A stretch of DNA of 64,000 nt from Peromyscus leucopus (GCF_004664715.2 NC_051063.1:145804165-145868164); one strand, 5' to 3'. Shown: positions 21,062 through 32,329, numbered from the stretch's first letter. Translations and numbers: made by a program. The notes: generated from the letters alone by a model not told the origin.

Positions 21062-21325
21062 TATTTACTTAGGGGCTGGCTGTACTAGTGACTAAGCCTT
21101 GAGCACTGGGTAAGTACTCTGTCACTGATCTAGCACTTCAGCCCATTAAAAAACACTGGGTTGTGTTTGTTTGTTTGTTTATGTTTGGGTTTTTTTTAGA
21201 CAGACTCTTGCTATTACCATAGCTGGATCTGAACTAGCTCTATAGCTTTGGTAGGCCTTAAACTTGTAATCTTCCTTTCCCAGCTTCCTGCATAGCTAGA
21301 ATTAGGGGCCCAGCTTGCGTTTACC
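21062..21325 (-). mobile_element. Old B1-ID composite SINE, antisense
   Basis: On the minus strand a decayed B1 (21325 to about 21155, seen on plus as 'gacagactcttgctattacc') precedes a decayed ID (about 21150 to 21075, 'ccttgagcactgggtaagta'). The same B1-then-ID order recurs at 41535 and 44000, which suggests a composite family. Confidence 0.65.
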
Positions 21326-21344
21326 ATATATAAAATGTGATATT

Positions 21345-21475
21345 TTACATTCAGTTCTGAGTATTTTCTAATTTATGTTGTTACTTCTTGAATTTTAGAA
21401 TGTTTTATTTAATCCCTAAATGTTTGATGACTTCCCAAATGCTGACCTATTGATTTCTAATGTTGTATTCAGATG
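21345..21475 (-). mobile_element. Ancient L1 ORF2 fragment, antisense
   Basis: The string 'gctgacctattgatttctaa' with the preceding 'atttaatccctaaatgtttg' parallels the reverse complement of an L1 ORF2 interior. Short and diverged. Confidence 0.55.
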
Positions 21476-22170
21476 ACTCTAGTTTGTGTCAAGGTGACAG
21501 AAAAGTCACCAACACAGACCCTTTAAACAACATGTTCCTAATGACATTACTATTCCTAATCTATTTTGGCATTAAAATAGCCATTACAGCTTTTCTTTTG
21601 ACAAATATTTTCATGCTGTATCCTCCCAGACAACTCCCAGGTTCAATGATTCATTTAGAGACGTGGGATTCAGCATAGTTGTATTTATGGCTCTAGTTTA
21701 TAGAGAAGAGATATAAAACAAAATCAAATGTAAGGATACAGATAATTCCTTTAGCCACCAACAAGGCACATATCTTGTTAGGGAAGTTAAGGATCCAGTG
21801 TCCAAAGTCTTTGTTGGGGGAGAGGGGGCAGCAATTGATTATGTAGACATTCTTTGCCTAGCATGCACCAAAATTCTAGACTTGTAGATGGTAGAGAGTT
21901 TTTCAACATGAACTTACACTGTTTGTACAAGCTGTTTTAGGCTTGGAGGGCCATTACTGTTAGTTTGGAGAAAGAAACACTCTCTAAATCCACACACCAG
22001 GCCCAAGCCAAGCCTGTAAAAAGGCCTGTTTAAGAAAGCAGTCTTAGTCAGGTCTTGTACATTAACACTTTTCTGAATGGCTATGTTGTTTCCTAACCTT
22101 TTTTTAAAAAAAGTTTTGTGACTTTTTATTTTTAGTGGCTTTTAAAATTTAATTTAATGTAGATGAGTGC
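21476..22170. other. Mostly unrecognised interval
   Basis: 21476-21520 (gtttgtgtcaaggtgacaga) resembles the end of a rodent LTR-like repeat. The rest, including a lysine/T-rich patch near 22100, is unrecognised. Confidence 0.45.
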
Positions 22171-22865
22171 TGTCTTAGCTAGTTTTCTATTGCTGTGGTC
22201 AAACACCATAACCAAGGCAGTGCATGGAAGAAAGAGTTTATCCAGGCTTCTGGTTCGAAGAGTCTCTCACCATCATGGTGGGAAATTGTGGCAGCAGGCT
22301 GCAGACCTGGTGATGGAGCAGCAGCTGAGAACTCCCAGTTTGAACCACACCCAGGAAACAGAGAGCACTAATGCTGTGGATATCGATCTATATAAATAAA
22401 ACACTGATGGCCAGTGACCAGACAGGAAGTATAGGCGGGACAAGGAGAGAGGAGAATTGGGGAAACAGGAAGAAAGAGGGAGAGACACTGCAGCCACCGC
22501 CAGGATAAGCAGCATGTAAAGACGCCGGTAAGCCACCAGCCACGTGGCAAGGTATAGATTTATAAAAATGGGTTAATTTAAGATATAAGACAGTTAGCAA
22601 GAAGCCTGCCATGGCCATATAGTTTATAAGTAATATAAGTGTCTGAGTGATTATTTTATACGTGGATTGTGGGACTGCGGGGCTTGGTGGAACCTGGAGA
22701 GAAGCCCTCCAGCAACACACTAACCCAAAATGGTGCTTGTCTTTTGAACCCAAAGCCTACCCCCAGTGACAAGCTTCCTCCAGCCTGGGCCTCCTTGTCT
22801 TCCCCAAACGGCCACCACCTGGAACTAAGTATTTAAATACCCAACACTTATCAGGGACACTTCAT
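22171..22865 (-). mobile_element. MaLR-like LTR, antisense, split by a solo LTR
   Basis: Left piece 22171-22365 begins 'tgtcttagctagttttctat' and right piece 22724-22865 continues 'aaagcctacccccagtgaca'. Same family as the copies at 17538, 26783 and 46852. The intervening 22372-22717 is a separate LTR with its own 6-bp TSD. Confidence 0.68.
22372..22717 (+). mobile_element. Solo LTR, class II ERV-type (346 bp), 6-bp TSD
   Basis: Begins TGCTGTGGAT and ends CCAGCAACA (TG...CA). Flanked exactly by CACTAA at 22366-22371 and 22718-22723. Six-bp duplications are typical of ERVK-like class II elements. It is homologous to 48351-48740 through 'ggtaagccaccagccacgtg' and 'gttagcaagaagcctgccat'. No internal viral genes are present. 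Confidence 0.88.
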
Positions 22866-22904
22866 TCAATCTACCAAAGCTGGTTTGCCTGCCTGGACAT
22901 CTAT

Positions 22905-23076
22905 GTACCATTTGTATGCCTCATACCTGATACCTGTGGATGCCAAAGGAGGACATCAGATCCTCTGGAACTAGAGTACAATTGTAAACCACTGTGTAAG
23001 TATTGGAAATCTAAAACAACGAATTCTCTGATAGAGCAGCCAGTACTCTGAACCATTGAGCTAGCTCTCCAGTCCC
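22905..23076 (-). mobile_element. Old B2/B3-superfamily SINE, antisense
   Basis: Right end 'ccattgagctagctctccag' is the inverted head. The middle 'aaaccactgtgtaagtattg' matches the inverted body. Diverged. Confidence 0.8.
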
Positions 23077-23214
23077 ATAGAGGGGCTTTCTTACAGGCAT
23101 CTTTCTAAAACCTCATCGAGCACTTGGCCTTTTCACCGAGTATTTATATCATCCATATTTAATATAGTTATCAGCATGATTCAATTTAATTTATCTTGCT
23201 ACAATTTTACTAGT

Positions 23215-23575
23215 GATTCACTACGGTTTCTTTTATGTGACTATATCAAAATTCCTGTGAAAAGAGCCTATGGGAGGAAACATTTATTTTGGCTTATGGT
23301 GAGACACCAATCCTGGTAGAATGGAGCAGTTCAGATCATAGTGGCCTGGAAGCAAAAAAAAAAAAAGGGGGGGGTGGGGCGTGGGGGAAGGGTTAGGGGA
23401 GAGTCAGGACAACACACAGTCCTGAGTATTGTTCCCAGTGATCTGTTTCCTCAAACTGGGCCCACCTCCTATTTTTATCCCTCCCAAATAATACCACCAT
23501 ATTGTAAATCCATTAAAGGGTTACTCACTCATGATCTAATCTTCTCTGGAAACGTCCTATAGTCACACACCCAGA
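23215..23575 (-). mobile_element. Old LTR-like medium-reiteration repeat, antisense
   Basis: Resembles the MaLR-like layout on the minus strand: 'catttattttggcttatggt' near the left, then 'tcaaactgggcccacctcct' and 'caaataataccaccatattg'. An A13-G7 stretch interrupts it at about 23355. Family uncertain. Confidence 0.5.
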
Positions 23576-23679
23576 AGTGTATTACTACAGTCATGCAAGC
23601 AAGATTAATCATTACAGATTCTAATTTTGCATTTCCCCTTTTAGTCTGGACCATTTAAAATGTTTTATTATTTTAAATT

Positions 23680-23870
23680 ATGTACAGATATGTGTATGTG
23701 TGTCTGCATGTGGGCATGTGTGTATTTGTGTCGGTGCCCTTGGAGGCTAGAGGCCTCAGATGCCCTGAGGTTGGAGTTGTAAGCTGCCTGATGTGGGCGC
23801 TGGGAACCAAACCCAGGTCCTTTAAAAGAGCAATGAATGCTCTTGACCACTGAGCCATGTCTCTGGCCTC
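23680..23870 (-). mobile_element. B2/B3-superfamily SINE, antisense
   Basis: Inverted head 'ccactgagccatgtctctgg' at the right end. Middle 'gcgctgggaaccaaacccag' contains inverted box B. TG-rich 3' part at the left. Confidence 0.88.
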
Positions 23871-23875
23871 TAGAC

Positions 23876-24101
23876 CAGTGTTTCTCAACCTGTGGGTTTC
23901 GACCCTGTTTGGGGCTCAAATGACCTTTTTGCAGGGTTCGACTATCAGATATCCTGCATATCAAATATTTATATTATGATTCATAACAGTAGCAAAATTA
24001 CAGTTATGAAGTAGCAACAAAAAAATTTCGTGGCTGGGGATCACCACAACATGAGGAACTGTATTAAAGGGTCACAGCACTAGGAAGATTGAGAACCATT
24101 G
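23876..24101. mobile_element. URR1-like hAT non-autonomous DNA transposon
   Basis: Terminal inverted repeats cagtgtttctcaacctgtgg and gagaaccattg match the CAGTGGTTCTCAACC ends of rodent URR1 MITEs. The interior 'gattcataacagtagcaaaa' and 'ttacagttatgaagtagcaa' also fit. The 8-bp flanks (ctctagac / gcctagac, 6 of 8 identical) suit a hAT target duplication. Confidence 0.88.
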
Positions 24102-24109
24102 GCCTAGAC

Positions 24110-24425
24110 TAATACTTATAATTCTGTTATTTCTCTATGATCAGCTTATCAATTACATCTCTTGATTTTGTTTTTTCAGTGACTGCTCTAGGATTTAATA
24201 ACATATATGGACATACATGGAATATATGAAATATGGACTTTTATATATTCATAGCATATACATTTATATGTTAAATTATCTTTGTCTTATTTCATAATTG
24301 TATAGTTCACGAACCTTTAACAATGCAGTTCCATTTCTTCTCTCCTTACTTTTGTGTTATAGCTATCATTTTATTTCTTACATATAGTAAGAGCCCACAA
24401 TATGTTATTTATTTTTGCTCTAAAT
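24110..24425. other. AT-rich unrecognised interval
   Basis: About 310 bp rich in TATA/ATAT words. Nothing recognised. Confidence 0.45.
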
Positions 24426-24436
24426 AGTCAAATGTC

Positions 24437-24599
24437 TTTTTTTTTTCTCTCTTTTTCTTTTTTTCAAGACAGGATCTCACTATGTAGCTCTGGTGATCCT
24501 AGAACACACAGTCTAGCCCAGACTGGCCTCAAACAGCAATTCTCCTGCCTCTGCCTCCCAAATGCTGGGATTAAAGGTGTGTGCCACCACAACTAGCTC
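24437..24599 (-). mobile_element. B1 SINE, antisense, with TSD
   Basis: T/C-rich tail, 'caagacaggatctcactatg', 'gcctctgcctcccaaatgct', inverted head at right. Direct repeat agtcaa(a/g)tg(t/c)c at 24426-24436 and 24600-24610. Older form. Confidence 0.93.
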
Positions 24600-24691
24600 A
24601 GTCAAGTGCCTTTTAAAATATCAAAAATGGAAAAAATATCCTTTTCGCAATCCTAATTAATGTTGTGCAAAATTTTGGAAACTTACATGTC

Positions 24692-24860
24692 TGACTGGGC
24701 AGTGGTGGCACACACTTTTAATCCCAGAGGCAGGTGGATCTCTCTGAATTCAAGGCCAGCCTGGTCTACAGAGCGAGTTCCCGGACAGCCAGGGCTACAC
24801 AGAGAAACCATGTCTTCAAAAACAAACAAGCAAACAAACAAAAAAAATAAACAAACAAAT
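24692..24860 (+). mobile_element. B1 SINE, sense, with internal deletion
   Basis: Head 'gactgggcagtggtggcaca', then 'tttaatcccagaggcaggtg': the usual GCACTCGGGAGG segment is missing. The rest is intact to 'cagagaaaccatgtcttc'. The tail is CAAA-rich. Confidence 0.93.
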
Positions 24861-26559
24861 TCACGCCTGATAACAACAAACAATTGCCCTTGTTAAAAAA
24901 AAAAACTCTTAGTCCTTTTGACTCCACGGTAAGCAAGTTTTCTGCCGGTTAACTGATCCTGCCATGGCAATCAGTGTGTGCTGGGCAGACATTAGTGAGG
25001 ACTCACTACCTCTTTTGCTTTTAGTTACCAAATACAGACAGTGACTTGAGCAAGTATCTAGTTTATAAGCGTTTATTTCCACCTAAGTTTTTTTTTAGCG
25101 ACTGTCTTATTTTTATCCACTAATGTCCCCTAGAGTTTTTTACATGAAATTATAACCCATATACTCCAAATGCCCAACACTGAAAAAAGAGACCCTCAGG
25201 TTGTATTGGTTCCTGTAAAGATTCTCTGGCTTGAGTGCAAGGAATTAACTGAGGACTTCGGCTCTCATTCGTGTGGAGTCAGCACATCAAGTGCTTCCGG
25301 GATCTCCTAAACACTGTGCCCATCAGCTCCTTAGAGTCATTAAATACCTTTTCAACATTTGCGTAGGAACCACGTTATCACAAATTCTTTATCTAGGAAA
25401 CGATCACCAAAATGACACTCCGTATTGCCATTTACTGATAAATCTTTGGTTTACATGGGAAAGCTAGAGTTGTGAAGGAAGATCTTTGTCCATAAAAAGA
25501 GTCAAGGCAGGACACAGGATCTTTGGTCAGGACTTTCTCACTGTGGTTATCCTCTACCATTATTCTGTTGCTTGTTTTTACAACATCAGTGTTCATGTAC
25601 ACTCCTAACTCACCTCTGGTGAGCTTAAGTCACTCGAAATCACCATTTTCCCCAGACGAACATGTTATCCGTTGGCAATAGTGTTTGTAAATTCATGTTC
25701 TGCTTTAGTTCCCCCTTCATTGTGCTTCAAAATTGAAGTATTATTTTTAAATATGGAAGATATTTATGCAGGTCAAAACTCTAGGCTCCTAAAAAGGAGG
25801 AGGTACTTCTCTTGAATACGCTTCCAGGCACCCCTTTCTCTAACATGTCTATTGTTCCTTGTGAATCAAGCAAAGACAAGTAGGTACATTTTCAATCCCC
25901 CCTTCTTCCTCACGTGAAGGTCGTGTGCTGTGCGCTCTCTCCTGTGCTTGCCTCTCTTGGGAGTTACTTATTTGCTGAGTTTCTTCATCTGTAACATGGA
26001 GAGAACACCCTGTGAAGCTATGACAATTAAACAGAAGGAGGCCCGTAGCAAGGCCCAGGGAGAGAAGCAGGGATCGGTCAGGCATGCCGAGTACCACCTT
26101 CACCTGTGCCCACAGCCTGGCCCTGCTACCCCCGCAGAGGCGTGGTGGTGATAACACTCCCACCGTGCCCCTCACAACTGCAGCAGCAGTTTTCAAATGT
26201 CCTTGAAATAGTCAGATACACACAGCGAATCACCCAGCAAGAATAGTTTTGAAGTTTCGCGCATGCACTAGCAGCTCCGGCCAGATCAATGTTTAAGGCA
26301 AGCTCTGAGGTCCTAGAGCTAACTCCCGACAGGTCTCCTGGTAGAGCCCTGCCCTGTCTCCCACAAGCAGCCACATATCCAACCAAAGTGCCATGTGGAA
26401 ATAAACAGACACATGGCTACTTTGCGGGGCAAAGATGCCCTGTGTCCTTCCTTGCTTTGCGAAGGTGCATAGTTCCATCTGTATCAATTTTCTTTTCCAC
26501 GAAGAAACTTGCTCTTTCTTATGTTGCCTGTCGACTAGGACTCTAGCCTCTTGCTGGTC
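24861..26559. other. Mostly unrecognised interval with a MIR trace
   Basis: 1.7 kb with no coding signal. 25970-26035 (gtttcttcatctgtaacatg) matches the MIR core and is probably an ancient mammalian SINE. Otherwise nothing recognised. Confidence 0.45.
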
Positions 26560-26782
26560 ATTTTGCTGCCTTTATTGAAATCTCATTCTGCTGGGCATTG
26601 CATTCTGTACAGACAGGACTTGTATTCGGTACTTGTCTTATTTTCTAATGTTTTGCCCAGTCTGTGATTAAAATTTGTTTGTCATTCTTATTCCTGATTC
26701 TCTGTATGCATGTTTTCCCCCTTCTTCCCACTTTACTTTTTTAAAATCTTGATTGCTAGTTTTCAGCAGTTAGACTATGATG

Positions 26783-27110
26783 TTTGTGGTGGATTGAATG
26801 GAATTGGCTCCCATAGGCTCACATGTTTGAATACTTGGTCCCTAGTTGGTGGAACTGTTTGGGAAGGATGAAGAGGTGTGTCCTTTTTAGAGGAGGTGTG
26901 TCACTGGGAATGGGCTTTGAGGTTTCAAAAGACGTGGGCTATTTCCAGTGTGCTTTCTGTCTTCTGCTTGAGATTTTGAGATGTGAGCTCTCAGCAGTTC
27001 CTGTTGCCAGGTCTCTAAGGGCTCCACCATCATGGACTCTAACCCTTTAGAACTATCAGTCCAATTAAACCTTTGGCTTTTAAGTTGCCTTCTGCCTGAG
27101 TTTTGCTGTG
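26783..27110 (+). mobile_element. MaLR-like LTR, sense
   Basis: 'ttgaatacttggtccctagt', 'ggtggaactgtttgggaagg' and 'ggaggtgtgtcactgggaat', then 'ccaattaaacctttggcttt' as a possible polyadenylation region. Same family as 17538 and 46852. Confidence 0.68.
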
Positions 27111-27284
27111 CTTTTCTCATGAGTTTATCATCAAATCTTTGTCAGTTTGCTTGACTGTTCTTTTTTTCTGTTTTCTCTCTATACTTCCCCTTCTGGAATC
27201 TCAACCATACACTATTCATCTTACTTGCTTGGCCTCACAGGTTCATTATTATTTATCTTTCCCCTCAGAACCTCGTTCTGTAAG

Positions 27285-27806
27285 TGTTGTTGGTTGTTTT
27301 TACTCTTTACTCTTTGCTCTTTTGGGGGCCTGCCACCCAGCTCCCAAATAAATCACACACGGAGGCTTATTATTACTTATAAATGCCTGGCCTTACCTTG
27401 GCTTGTTTCTTGCCAGCTTTTCTTAAATTAAATTGTTCCATCTATCTTTTGCCTCTGGGCTTTTTCCTTTTTCTATTTCTGTATATCTTTCATCCTTTAT
27501 TACTCCATTGCTGGCTGTGTAGCTGGGTGGCTGGCCCCTGAAGTCCTCTTTGCCTCCTTTTCTTGCTCCTTGATCCTTTTCTCTCTTTTTCCCCTATTTA
27601 TTCTCTCTGCCTACCAGCCCTGCCTATCCTTTCTCCTGCCTCACTATTGGCCGTTCAGCTCTTTATTAGACCAGTCAAGGTGTTTTAGGTAGACAAAGTA
27701 ACACAGCTTCACAGAGTTAAATAAATGCAACACATCTTTGCATCATTAAAACAAATGTTCCACACATAAATAAACGTAATGCATCTTAAAATATTATTCC
27801 ACAACA
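27285..27806 (-). mobile_element. Solo LTR (522 bp), class II ERV-type, antisense, TSD
   Basis: Plus-strand ends are TGTTGTTGG and CCACAACA. Flanks tgtaag (27279-27284) and tgtaaa (27807-27812) match at 5 of 6. On the sense (minus) strand it carries TCTAATAAAGAGCTG and a 3' part 'gtgtgatttatttgggagct', a layout shared with the solo LTRs at 22372 and 48351. No internal genes. Confidence 0.85.
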
Positions 27807-28059
27807 TGTAAATTTTCTATTCCTGTGTCTCCAAGTACACTTATCTTTTTTCTTGTGGTATCTAATTTCTTAATTACATTACATATATTTTATCCTTTAC
27901 TCTCTTACTTCAGGTATATATTTTTAATCTCTAGCAGTTCCATTTTGGACCATTTTAAATATTCCATTTCATTTTTCAACCTATGTTCCTCTATATACTT
28001 GAGCATATGGGACACAAGTACAGTAGAAACTTTAATTTAGTCACTTAAAATAATTTATT

Positions 28060-28480
28060 CATCTCTAATAAAATCAAAGGTTTTGTTATTTAATTAAAAT
28101 ATATAATTACATTGTTTCCCCCTCTCCGTTTAACCCCTCCCATCCCCCAGCACCACTCTCTCTCAAAGTCATGACCTCTGTTCTTTATTATTATTTCATA
28201 ATAATTGTTACCTGCTGAGTCTGCTTAGTGTGGCTCATTTGCATATGATTTTAGGGCTGACCATGTAGGATTAGATAACCATTTAGGGGGCTTATCCCCA
28301 GGAAGATTAGCTTCCCCTCTCTAAGCACTAGTTAGTTGCCTGGAGCTCTCCATCTAGGGGCGGGGCCTCCTGAGAGCCCCCAATCCACATTGGAAAGTCA
28401 ACAGATATTGTCATTATCAGGTCTTGTTCATAGCCATATAATTAAGATTTCATGACATCTCAACAATATGGCTGCTTAAC
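28060..28480 (-). mobile_element. Rodent L1 3' UTR fragment, antisense
   Basis: 'tgctgagtctgcttagtgtg', 'ggattagataaccatttagg' and 'ctccatctaggggcggggcc' parallel a segment I know from rodent L1 3' ends read in reverse. Confidence 0.7.
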
Positions 28481-28779
28481 ACGTGATGTTTTTATTATCA
28501 CTATGATAACTTAATGATATTCATAATGATAACTTCCTGAACACTGAGCATTGTATGTTATATTTTTGAAATAATGTTAATCTTTTTTTCTGACACACAG
28601 GTAAGTTGGTTGGAACAGCTGATCCTTTCAAGCTCAGTCTTAGGGCTCATTATGAAGATAACAGAGACTTAAGATAAGTTGGCCCTGTCACTGTCCAGTG
28701 CTCTGTGCCTTAAACACCCTGGTGAGTGGTGAGATGGCGGACCGGTCCCAGTGCTGCGTTATCTCCAGGAATTGTCTGG

Positions 28780-29150
28780 TGTACTGCTATACTAATCTGT
28801 ATATTGTTGACATAACAACATACCACAGACTCAGGGACTTAAATTGTAGTTCTGGAGACCAAAAGTCCCAGTTCACAGGCTCTCTTCCTGGCTTGCAGAT
28901 GGCTACCTTTGCGCTATATCCTCCCATGGCCTTTCTATATTATATGGACAGGACGTGTCAGGAGGGCTCTCTTATTTCTCTTCTTGTAATGACACTAATT
29001 CTAGAGGATGAGAGCTACATCATTCTCATCTCATCTAACCTTAATTACTTTCTTATTCCAAATGCAGCTACACTGCGCTTGGGTAAGCCTTCACCATGGA
29101 TTTTAGAAGATACAAACATTCAGTATCTAACTGAGTGATTTTCCTTTTGG
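28780..29150 (-). mobile_element. Ancient MaLR LTR (MLT1-like), antisense
   Basis: 'ataacaacataccacagact' with 'gtagttctggagaccaaaag' and 'ctcttcctggcttgcagatg' follows the antisense MLT1 layout. The 146-codon frame at 28698-29138 lies across this repeat and is not a gene. Confidence 0.6.
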
Positions 29151-29869
29151 TCTTGAATGATTTCTTTTCACAGATGCACAGAGGAAAACCTAGCCAAATA
29201 TTCAAGGACACCCCTCTATATTCAGGGCTTTTATCTGTGTGGTTCCCTCTCTCCAGCAGTCAGCTCTGGAAATTCTTACTCTAACTCAGTGATCCCACTT
29301 GGTTCTCCATGGATCCACCCTCCTCACACTGCAGGCTGAAACCAGCCTCTTGGTTGCAAACTGGGGCAATCTTTAGTGCTCTTTTCATTAATTTATCTTG
29401 AGAATCACATGTCCATATTGTCCATCGGTTATATCTTAAAACTGCCATTTCACGTATCTTATCCTAGTAGTTTATGTGTAAAGATAAAGTATCTGTATAC
29501 TGTCATGACTGGAAAGAGAACTATGTGTTTTGTATAATTACTGTAATTAATAATAAAAAGGATTATTCCATGAATGAAAAGTTGGGGCATCCAACCTCCC
29601 TACCCTCAATGTACATGTTGCTATATGAAAGCATGTAGAAATATTCAAAGTGTCCAAATAAGAATAAAAGACAATCTTCCTCATCTGGCATAGCATTGAA
29701 AACAAAAAAAGAGAAAATCCAGTGTATTTTGGAACCCTAAAGTTTTTGGTTTCTCAGATTTTTCACCCAGCTAAAAATTATTATGCCATAGTTATACCCA
29801 TTCCTTAATCACCCAAGGAATTGCAATTCTGGATTAGAAATATTTCATTTGTACATTTAAAACTTTCTT
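29151..29869. other. AT-rich unrecognised interval
   Basis: About 700 bp. 29180-29350 is less AT-rich and has a 60-codon frame without recognisable content. Nothing else recognised. Confidence 0.45.
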
Positions 29870-30083
29870 AATTTAATTTTATATGCATGGGTGTTTTGTT
29901 TACACGTATGTCTATTCACCATATGTGTGCCTGGTACGCACAAGGGCTAAAAGAGGGCATTGGATCCCAGGGACTGGATTTACAAATGGTTGTGAGCTGC
30001 CATGTGAGTGCTGGAAATCAACCCAGGGTCCTATGGAAGAGCAGCCAGTCAGTGCTCTTAACCACTGAGCCATCTCTCCAGCC
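29870..30083 (-). mobile_element. B2/B3-superfamily SINE, antisense
   Basis: Inverted head 'ccactgagccatctctccag' at the right end, box B region 'aatcaacccagggtcctatg', and 3' part 'tatgcatgggtgttttgttt' at the left. Confidence 0.92.
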
Positions 30084-30149
30084 ATTGATTTCATGCATTT
30101 TATGTTGTCGCTATAATATTGTGATGATGTAAGTTATCAAAGCCTCTTG

Positions 30150-30645
30150 CCAGCCCCATATATCATACAGACACTCCTTGATGTACAGCAGTGTTAAGTC
30201 ATGAGAGACCCCGTGCAAGAGGAAACATTGTAAGTTGACATGCATTCACTCAACCTAGCGTCCTGAGCATCACAGCTGAACCTACCTTGCTAAGCATGCC
30301 CTGAACACTCACACTAGCCTAAACGTGGGCAAACTCATCCAACACAAAGTCTGTTCTGTTATAAAATATTGACAACCTCATGGCATGTATTAAATATCTG
30401 TCTAAAAGCATGCAGGCCAGAGTGCACTACAGTACTGCGGCTCATCAGTGTGAGCATGCAGCTGAGTGGCAGCCCTCTGCTCCTGCCCACCATTGTTAGA
30501 GAGTGGCCATGCCCAGGTTGTTGTCCAAGAAAAAGGAAAAACTCAAAATTCAAACTATGGTTTCTACTACTATACACATGGCATATGTCCCTTCCACACC
30601 ACCGTGAAGTCAGTGATTGCAAATTGAACCATTGAAGGTGGAGAC
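30150..30645. mobile_element. Tigger-like (MER6-type) DNA transposon remnant
   Basis: 'cactagcctaaacgtgggca' and 'tcatccaacacaaagtctgt' match the interior of mammalian Tigger-derived elements. The left end 'acactccttgatgtacagca' and right end 'gaagtcagtgattgcaaatt' are degraded inverted ends. No transposase frame. Confidence 0.65.
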
Positions 30646-30657
30646 CATTTATTTATT

Positions 30658-30746
30658 CCTTTCCTTCCTTCCTTCCTTCCTTCCTTCCTTCCTTCCTCCC
30701 TCCCTCCCTCCCTCCCTCCCTCCCTCCCTCCCTCCCTCTCTCTTTC

Positions 30747-30783
<37 letters not shown>
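30658..30783. repeat. Compound (TTCC)n-(CTCC)n-(TG)n microsatellite
   Basis: About 80 bp of pure pyrimidine (TTCC then CTCC units) followed by about 17 TG units. All-frame open readings here are low-complexity artefacts. Confidence 0.97.
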
Positions 30784-30787
<4 letters not shown>

Positions 30788-31411
30788 TGAAGCCTTCCTC
30801 ATTCCACCAAATTGAATGGAAAGTATCTGGAAAAGCAAGATGGAATAAATCAAATAAAATATGAGCATTAGATTTTATCTGAGAAGCACTTTTTTTTTTT
30901 TCCCTCTTTTGGCCTTTGGCCTAAGAAGTTGCCTCTAGAGTAAAGCAGTGTTTATGGATCCATAGGTCATGAAAGTTTGATCTCCCTCCTGTCTCTGATT
31001 TCAGAGGAGGCTCTTTAACAGCCACACTTCTCTCTAGGTCTTGGTGCTTGGAAGCCGCATTTGGTTTTCTGAAGGCTTTGCTGTTTGCTTTGCTTTGGTC
31101 TTTCCGTTGTCCTAGCCCATTCCGCACATGCGGGCTGAGCAGGTGGATGTGTGGACTCTTCTGGGTAAGGACATTTGTCGATAACAAAGCTCAAGCCTCC
31201 TCTTGGTCTACAGAGAGGGTGGCATGCACTCAGGTGGCTTGAAGACAACGGGAGGGTTAGAGGAAACCCGGTGAGAAAAATGATGAGACAGTGCCCCAGG
31301 GCCTTCTACAGCAGTCCCCCTGACCCCGGGGGTGGGGGTGGGGTGCTTCCAACAGTCTTCATCACCAGTGGTCAACAACAAGAGGGAAGTACAGTGCAGG
31401 AAGATATTCCA
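30784..31411. other. Unrecognised non-coding interval
   Basis: About 630 bp. Contains a T13 run at 30890 and a G-rich stretch at 31328-31342. No gene or named repeat. Confidence 0.45.
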
Positions 31412-31587
31412 GAGAGGGGCAGTGAGATGGCTTGTTGGGCAAAGGCGTTTGCTGCTAAGTCCGATGACCTGAACTCAATTCCCAGGACCCACGTGGTACA
31501 AGGAGAAGACAGACTCCTGTAAGCTTTCCTCTGATCTCAACATGTGCACTGTGACATGATATTTTCAGAGAGAGAGAGAGAGAGCAC
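31412..31587 (+). mobile_element. B2/B3-superfamily SINE with (GA)n end
   Basis: Head 'gagaggggcagtgagatggc', middle 'ccgatgacctgaactcaatt', 3' part 'aagctttcctctgatctcaa'. A short GA tract (31567-31587) ends it. Confidence 0.88.
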
Positions 31588-31689
31588 ATTTTCTTAACTT
31601 ACTATAATTGTCCACTTTTTATTCACCATTATTAATCCCTTACTGTATTCATTTAAACTTGGTTTTAGATGTGTTTGTATGGGGGGAAA

Positions 31690-32035
31690 CACAGCATACA
31701 CAGTCAGGCTTTCTATGTTCAAGTTCTGCATCTACTGATTCAACCAACCATGCGTCAAAAAAACTGTTTTTAAACCATGCCTATACTGAACATGTGCTCA
31801 GCTTCTTGTCATTGCCCCCTAAGAACACAGTATGACAACGATGTGTGTAGCATGTCCCTTCTACCTAGTGTTAGGAGTATTAGAGACAATCTGAAGCTCA
31901 TGGAAAGATGTGCAGGGATAATATGCAAATATTACATGTGAAGAATTTGAGCAGCAATTGCCATGGTTTCTGGTTTACACAGGGGGTGAGGGACCCCTCC
32001 CACAGATATTGGGGGGCAACTCTATAGGGCTCAGT
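31690..32035. mobile_element. Tigger-like DNA transposon remnant
   Basis: 'tactgattcaaccaaccatg', 'ctatactgaacatgtgctca' and 'gggataatatgcaaatatta' match the interior of Tigger-derived MITEs, and 'cccacagatattggggggca' is its degraded end. Non-coding. Confidence 0.7.
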
Positions 32036-32329
32036 CCAGACCCTCCAGTTATTTCCTTGGAGTCTTGAAACCCCTGTGGCTCAGAGTCCACTGGGTTCTG
32101 ATACAAGCTATGCTGGAGGGAACATCTTGATAGCATTAGAAGATGGTTTTATCAGAAGCTAATGTCTGATGACTTGATAGGAGCTCTTAAGAAGATGGCT
32201 TTCCACACTGCAGGTAGGGTGGAGGCACTTCTTAAGGAAAAGCCTCGTGTTCTTTGCCAAGGAGAGGGATGTTAAAAAGACTAGAGTCCAACCCACTCCA
32301 TGGGATTGTGACCTCAAGGACTCACCTCC

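Larger units (their letters stand above)
26560..28050 (-). mobile_element. Old L1 ORF2 region, antisense, split by two LTR insertions
   Basis: Pieces 26560-26782, 27111-27284 and 27807-28050 keep reverse L1 order: 'ttttcagcagttagactatg', 'ccccttctggaatctcaacc', 'cagttccattttggacca'. Many stops. The MaLR-like LTR at 26783 and the solo LTR at 27285 inserted later. Confidence 0.75.

Noticed and set aside
28698..29138. 146-codon plus-strand frame
   Set aside because: It runs through an MLT1-like LTR in antisense. No domain or exon evidence.
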